Below, one piece after another: positions 21,438 through 22,415 of a DNA stretch of 22,415 nt. A program made the translations under genes and the position numbers. Each line of letters begins with the position of its first letter. The stretch's first letter is position 1. Origin of the DNA: CAYURR01 sp964446745 (lineage in GTDB: Bacteria > Bacillota > Clostridia > Lachnospirales > WQUN01); assembly GCA_964446745.1 (NCBI GenBank), contig CAYURR010000028.1, positions 1-22,415 of the forward strand. Direction: 5' to 3'. The notes under the pieces are model-generated. The model did no database searches. It was not told the DNA's origin and was given only the letters and a program-made list of their open reading frames with translations.

Positions 21438-22415
21438 TAAATATCATCCTCCTTTTCTACTAACGATGTTATCTGAATGGCATTGTGTCCTCTGCTAATA
21501 CCGGGCTTGGCTTGGAACTTTAGCAAATTGCCCACCATAACATGCAAATCAGAATTGATATATGAGTCGAGTGTAATCGTATCCCCTACCTGTAGATGCA
21601 CAAAGTCTCGCACCGTGATGTAGGTCTTACCTACTACGGCACTGATGCCGATATTGGCCTTCTCTAACTGCAACTCAATATTCTCTTCATAGTTTTCCTT
21701 CGTATCTTCTGCCGGCATATCAAACCATAGGCGCGTATTTAAGCGCTCTATGACCGGTTCGATTACGATATGAGGTATACAGAAATTTAGAAAGCCCTCT
21801 GTGGTGCCTACCTTTATGCTGAGCGTCACAAGCGCGATGATTTCCGTAGGCGCTATTACCTGCGCGAACTGAGGGTTTGTTTCTATCTCTTGCAGTTGCG
21901 GGTTGATTTCTACTACATTTTCAAACGGCTCCACAAGGTATCCGAGTATCTGCGAGACTATACGCTGTAGTAGGACCTTTTCTATCTCCGAAAAGTCTCT
22001 GATCTTTTTTAGCGTCAGACCTGGGCCACCGAGTATCCTATCAATGATCGAATAGCCTATCGCTGATGACATGTCCATTAATATAGAGCCCTTGAGCGGA
22101 TGCAGATTTATTATGGCCAAGATAGCCGGATTGATAATTGAATTACTAAATTCCTTGTATGGTATCTGCTGCGCGTTGGCTACCTCTATAGACACGGATG
22201 TGCGTAGATAGGCGGTCAAAAACGATGTTGCAATACGCCCGAAATTATCAAATATGATCTCTAAGGTTCTCAGATGATCCTTATTGAATTTAGCGGGTAT
22301 CTTAAAATCGTAGAGCTTTGGTTCTGAGCCGGATTTCACGGTTTCGGTATTAGTACCTGCCGAGCCTGTTTCCGCGTAGGATTTAAGCAATGCGTCAATT
22401 TCGCTTTGAGACAGT
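21437..22415 (-). CDS. fliM: Flagellar motor switch protein FliM, 5' end cut by the window
   Basis: FliM is the middle C-ring protein, binding CheY-P, FliG and FliN/FliY. Reading upstream of the apparent TTG start at 22390, the frame stays open to the window edge and spells LSQSEIDALL, the CheY-P-binding N-terminal motif. The TTG is the final Leu codon of that motif, so the gene begins beyond 22415, probably by only a few codons. A linker follows, then the CheC-like middle domain (for example NLHPLKGSILMDMSSAIGYS and RILGGPG) and the C-terminal SpoA domain, whose conserved part is LQVGDTITLD and then VGNLLKFQAKPG. No defect is seen. The stop overlaps the fliY ATG. Confidence 0.94.
   Translation of the reverse strand, partial: LSQSEIDALLKSYAETGSAGTNTETVKSGSEPKLYDFKIPAKFNKDHLRTLEIIFDNFGRIATSFLTAYLRTSVSIEVANAQQIPYKEFSNSIINPAILAIINLHPLKGSILMDMSSAIGYSIIDRILGGPGLTLKKIRDFSEIEKVLLQRIVSQILGYLVEPFENVVEINPQLQEIETNPQFAQVIAPTEIIALVTLSIKVGTTEGFLNFCIPHIVIEPVIERLNTRLWFDMPAEDTKENYEENIELQLEKANIGISAVVGKTYITVRDFVHLQVGDTITLDSYINSDLHVMVGNLLKFQAKPGISRGHNAIQITSLVEKEDDI

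Noticed and set aside
1..22415. CRISPR array, tRNA, rRNA, insertion sequence, prophage or attachment site
   Set aside because: No regularly spaced repeats, cloverleaf-like sequence, transposase or integrase motifs were seen, and coding sequence fills almost the entire window.

Overview
The window comes from a motile bacterium of the Firmicutes, most likely the class Clostridia. The evidence is the flagellar gene order (fliM-fliY-cheY-fliO-fliP-fliQ-fliR-flhB-flhA-flhF-flhG-PilZ-cheC-cheD-...-fapA-...-SwrB-like). FliY is a CheC-FliN fusion, chemotaxis uses CheC/CheD, and most genes have strong GGAGG-type ribosome binding sites. I cannot name the species. I saw no tRNA, rRNA, CRISPR array, insertion sequence or prophage. 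Gene density is very high and no intergenic gap exceeds 76 bases.

Layout: 25 genes lie head to tail on the minus strand, from the right edge (fliM, cut by the window) down to position 1262. One plus-strand gene, tmcAL (51-1265), converges on them and overlaps the last by 4 bases. Three blocks can be told apart. (1) 22415-11936: switch proteins FliM, FliY and CheY, the export gate FliO/P/Q/R-FlhB-FlhA, and the number/placement GTPase and ATPase FlhF and FlhG. (2) 11921-6659: signalling and accessory genes, namely a YcgR/MotI-like PilZ protein, CheC, CheD, a two-helix membrane protein, FapA (DUF342), an unknown 103-residue protein, a SwrB-like DUF6115 protein and a membrane-anchored MltG-type LysM-like domain with no catalytic part. 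The cheB/cheA/cheW genes and sigD (sigma-28), usually found here, are absent. (3) 6645-1262: a non-flagellar tail. It holds a BpsA/DUF43-like aminopropyltransferase relative with a C-terminal zinc ribbon, a GNAT acetyltransferase, an FkbH-like HAD/acyltransferase, an acyl carrier protein, an RsmF/NOP2-type RNA m5C methyltransferase and an APH-family kinase.

How the genes work together: block 1 builds the C-ring and export gate and sets flagellar site and number. Block 2 tunes it through c-di-GMP braking, CheY-P dephosphorylation, receptor deamidation and export activation. The first five genes of the tail are joined by 4- to 8-base overlaps, so they are probably co-translated. BpsA-like, GNAT, FkbH-like and ACP look like a small acyl- or amine-modification cassette. 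Its product is unknown and it is the most interesting part of the window.

Several starts were moved from the longest frame on ribosome-binding-site and family grounds: rsmF (3713), cheD (10591) and fliP (19298). fliM runs off the window: its LSQSEIDALL motif lies upstream of the apparent TTG start.
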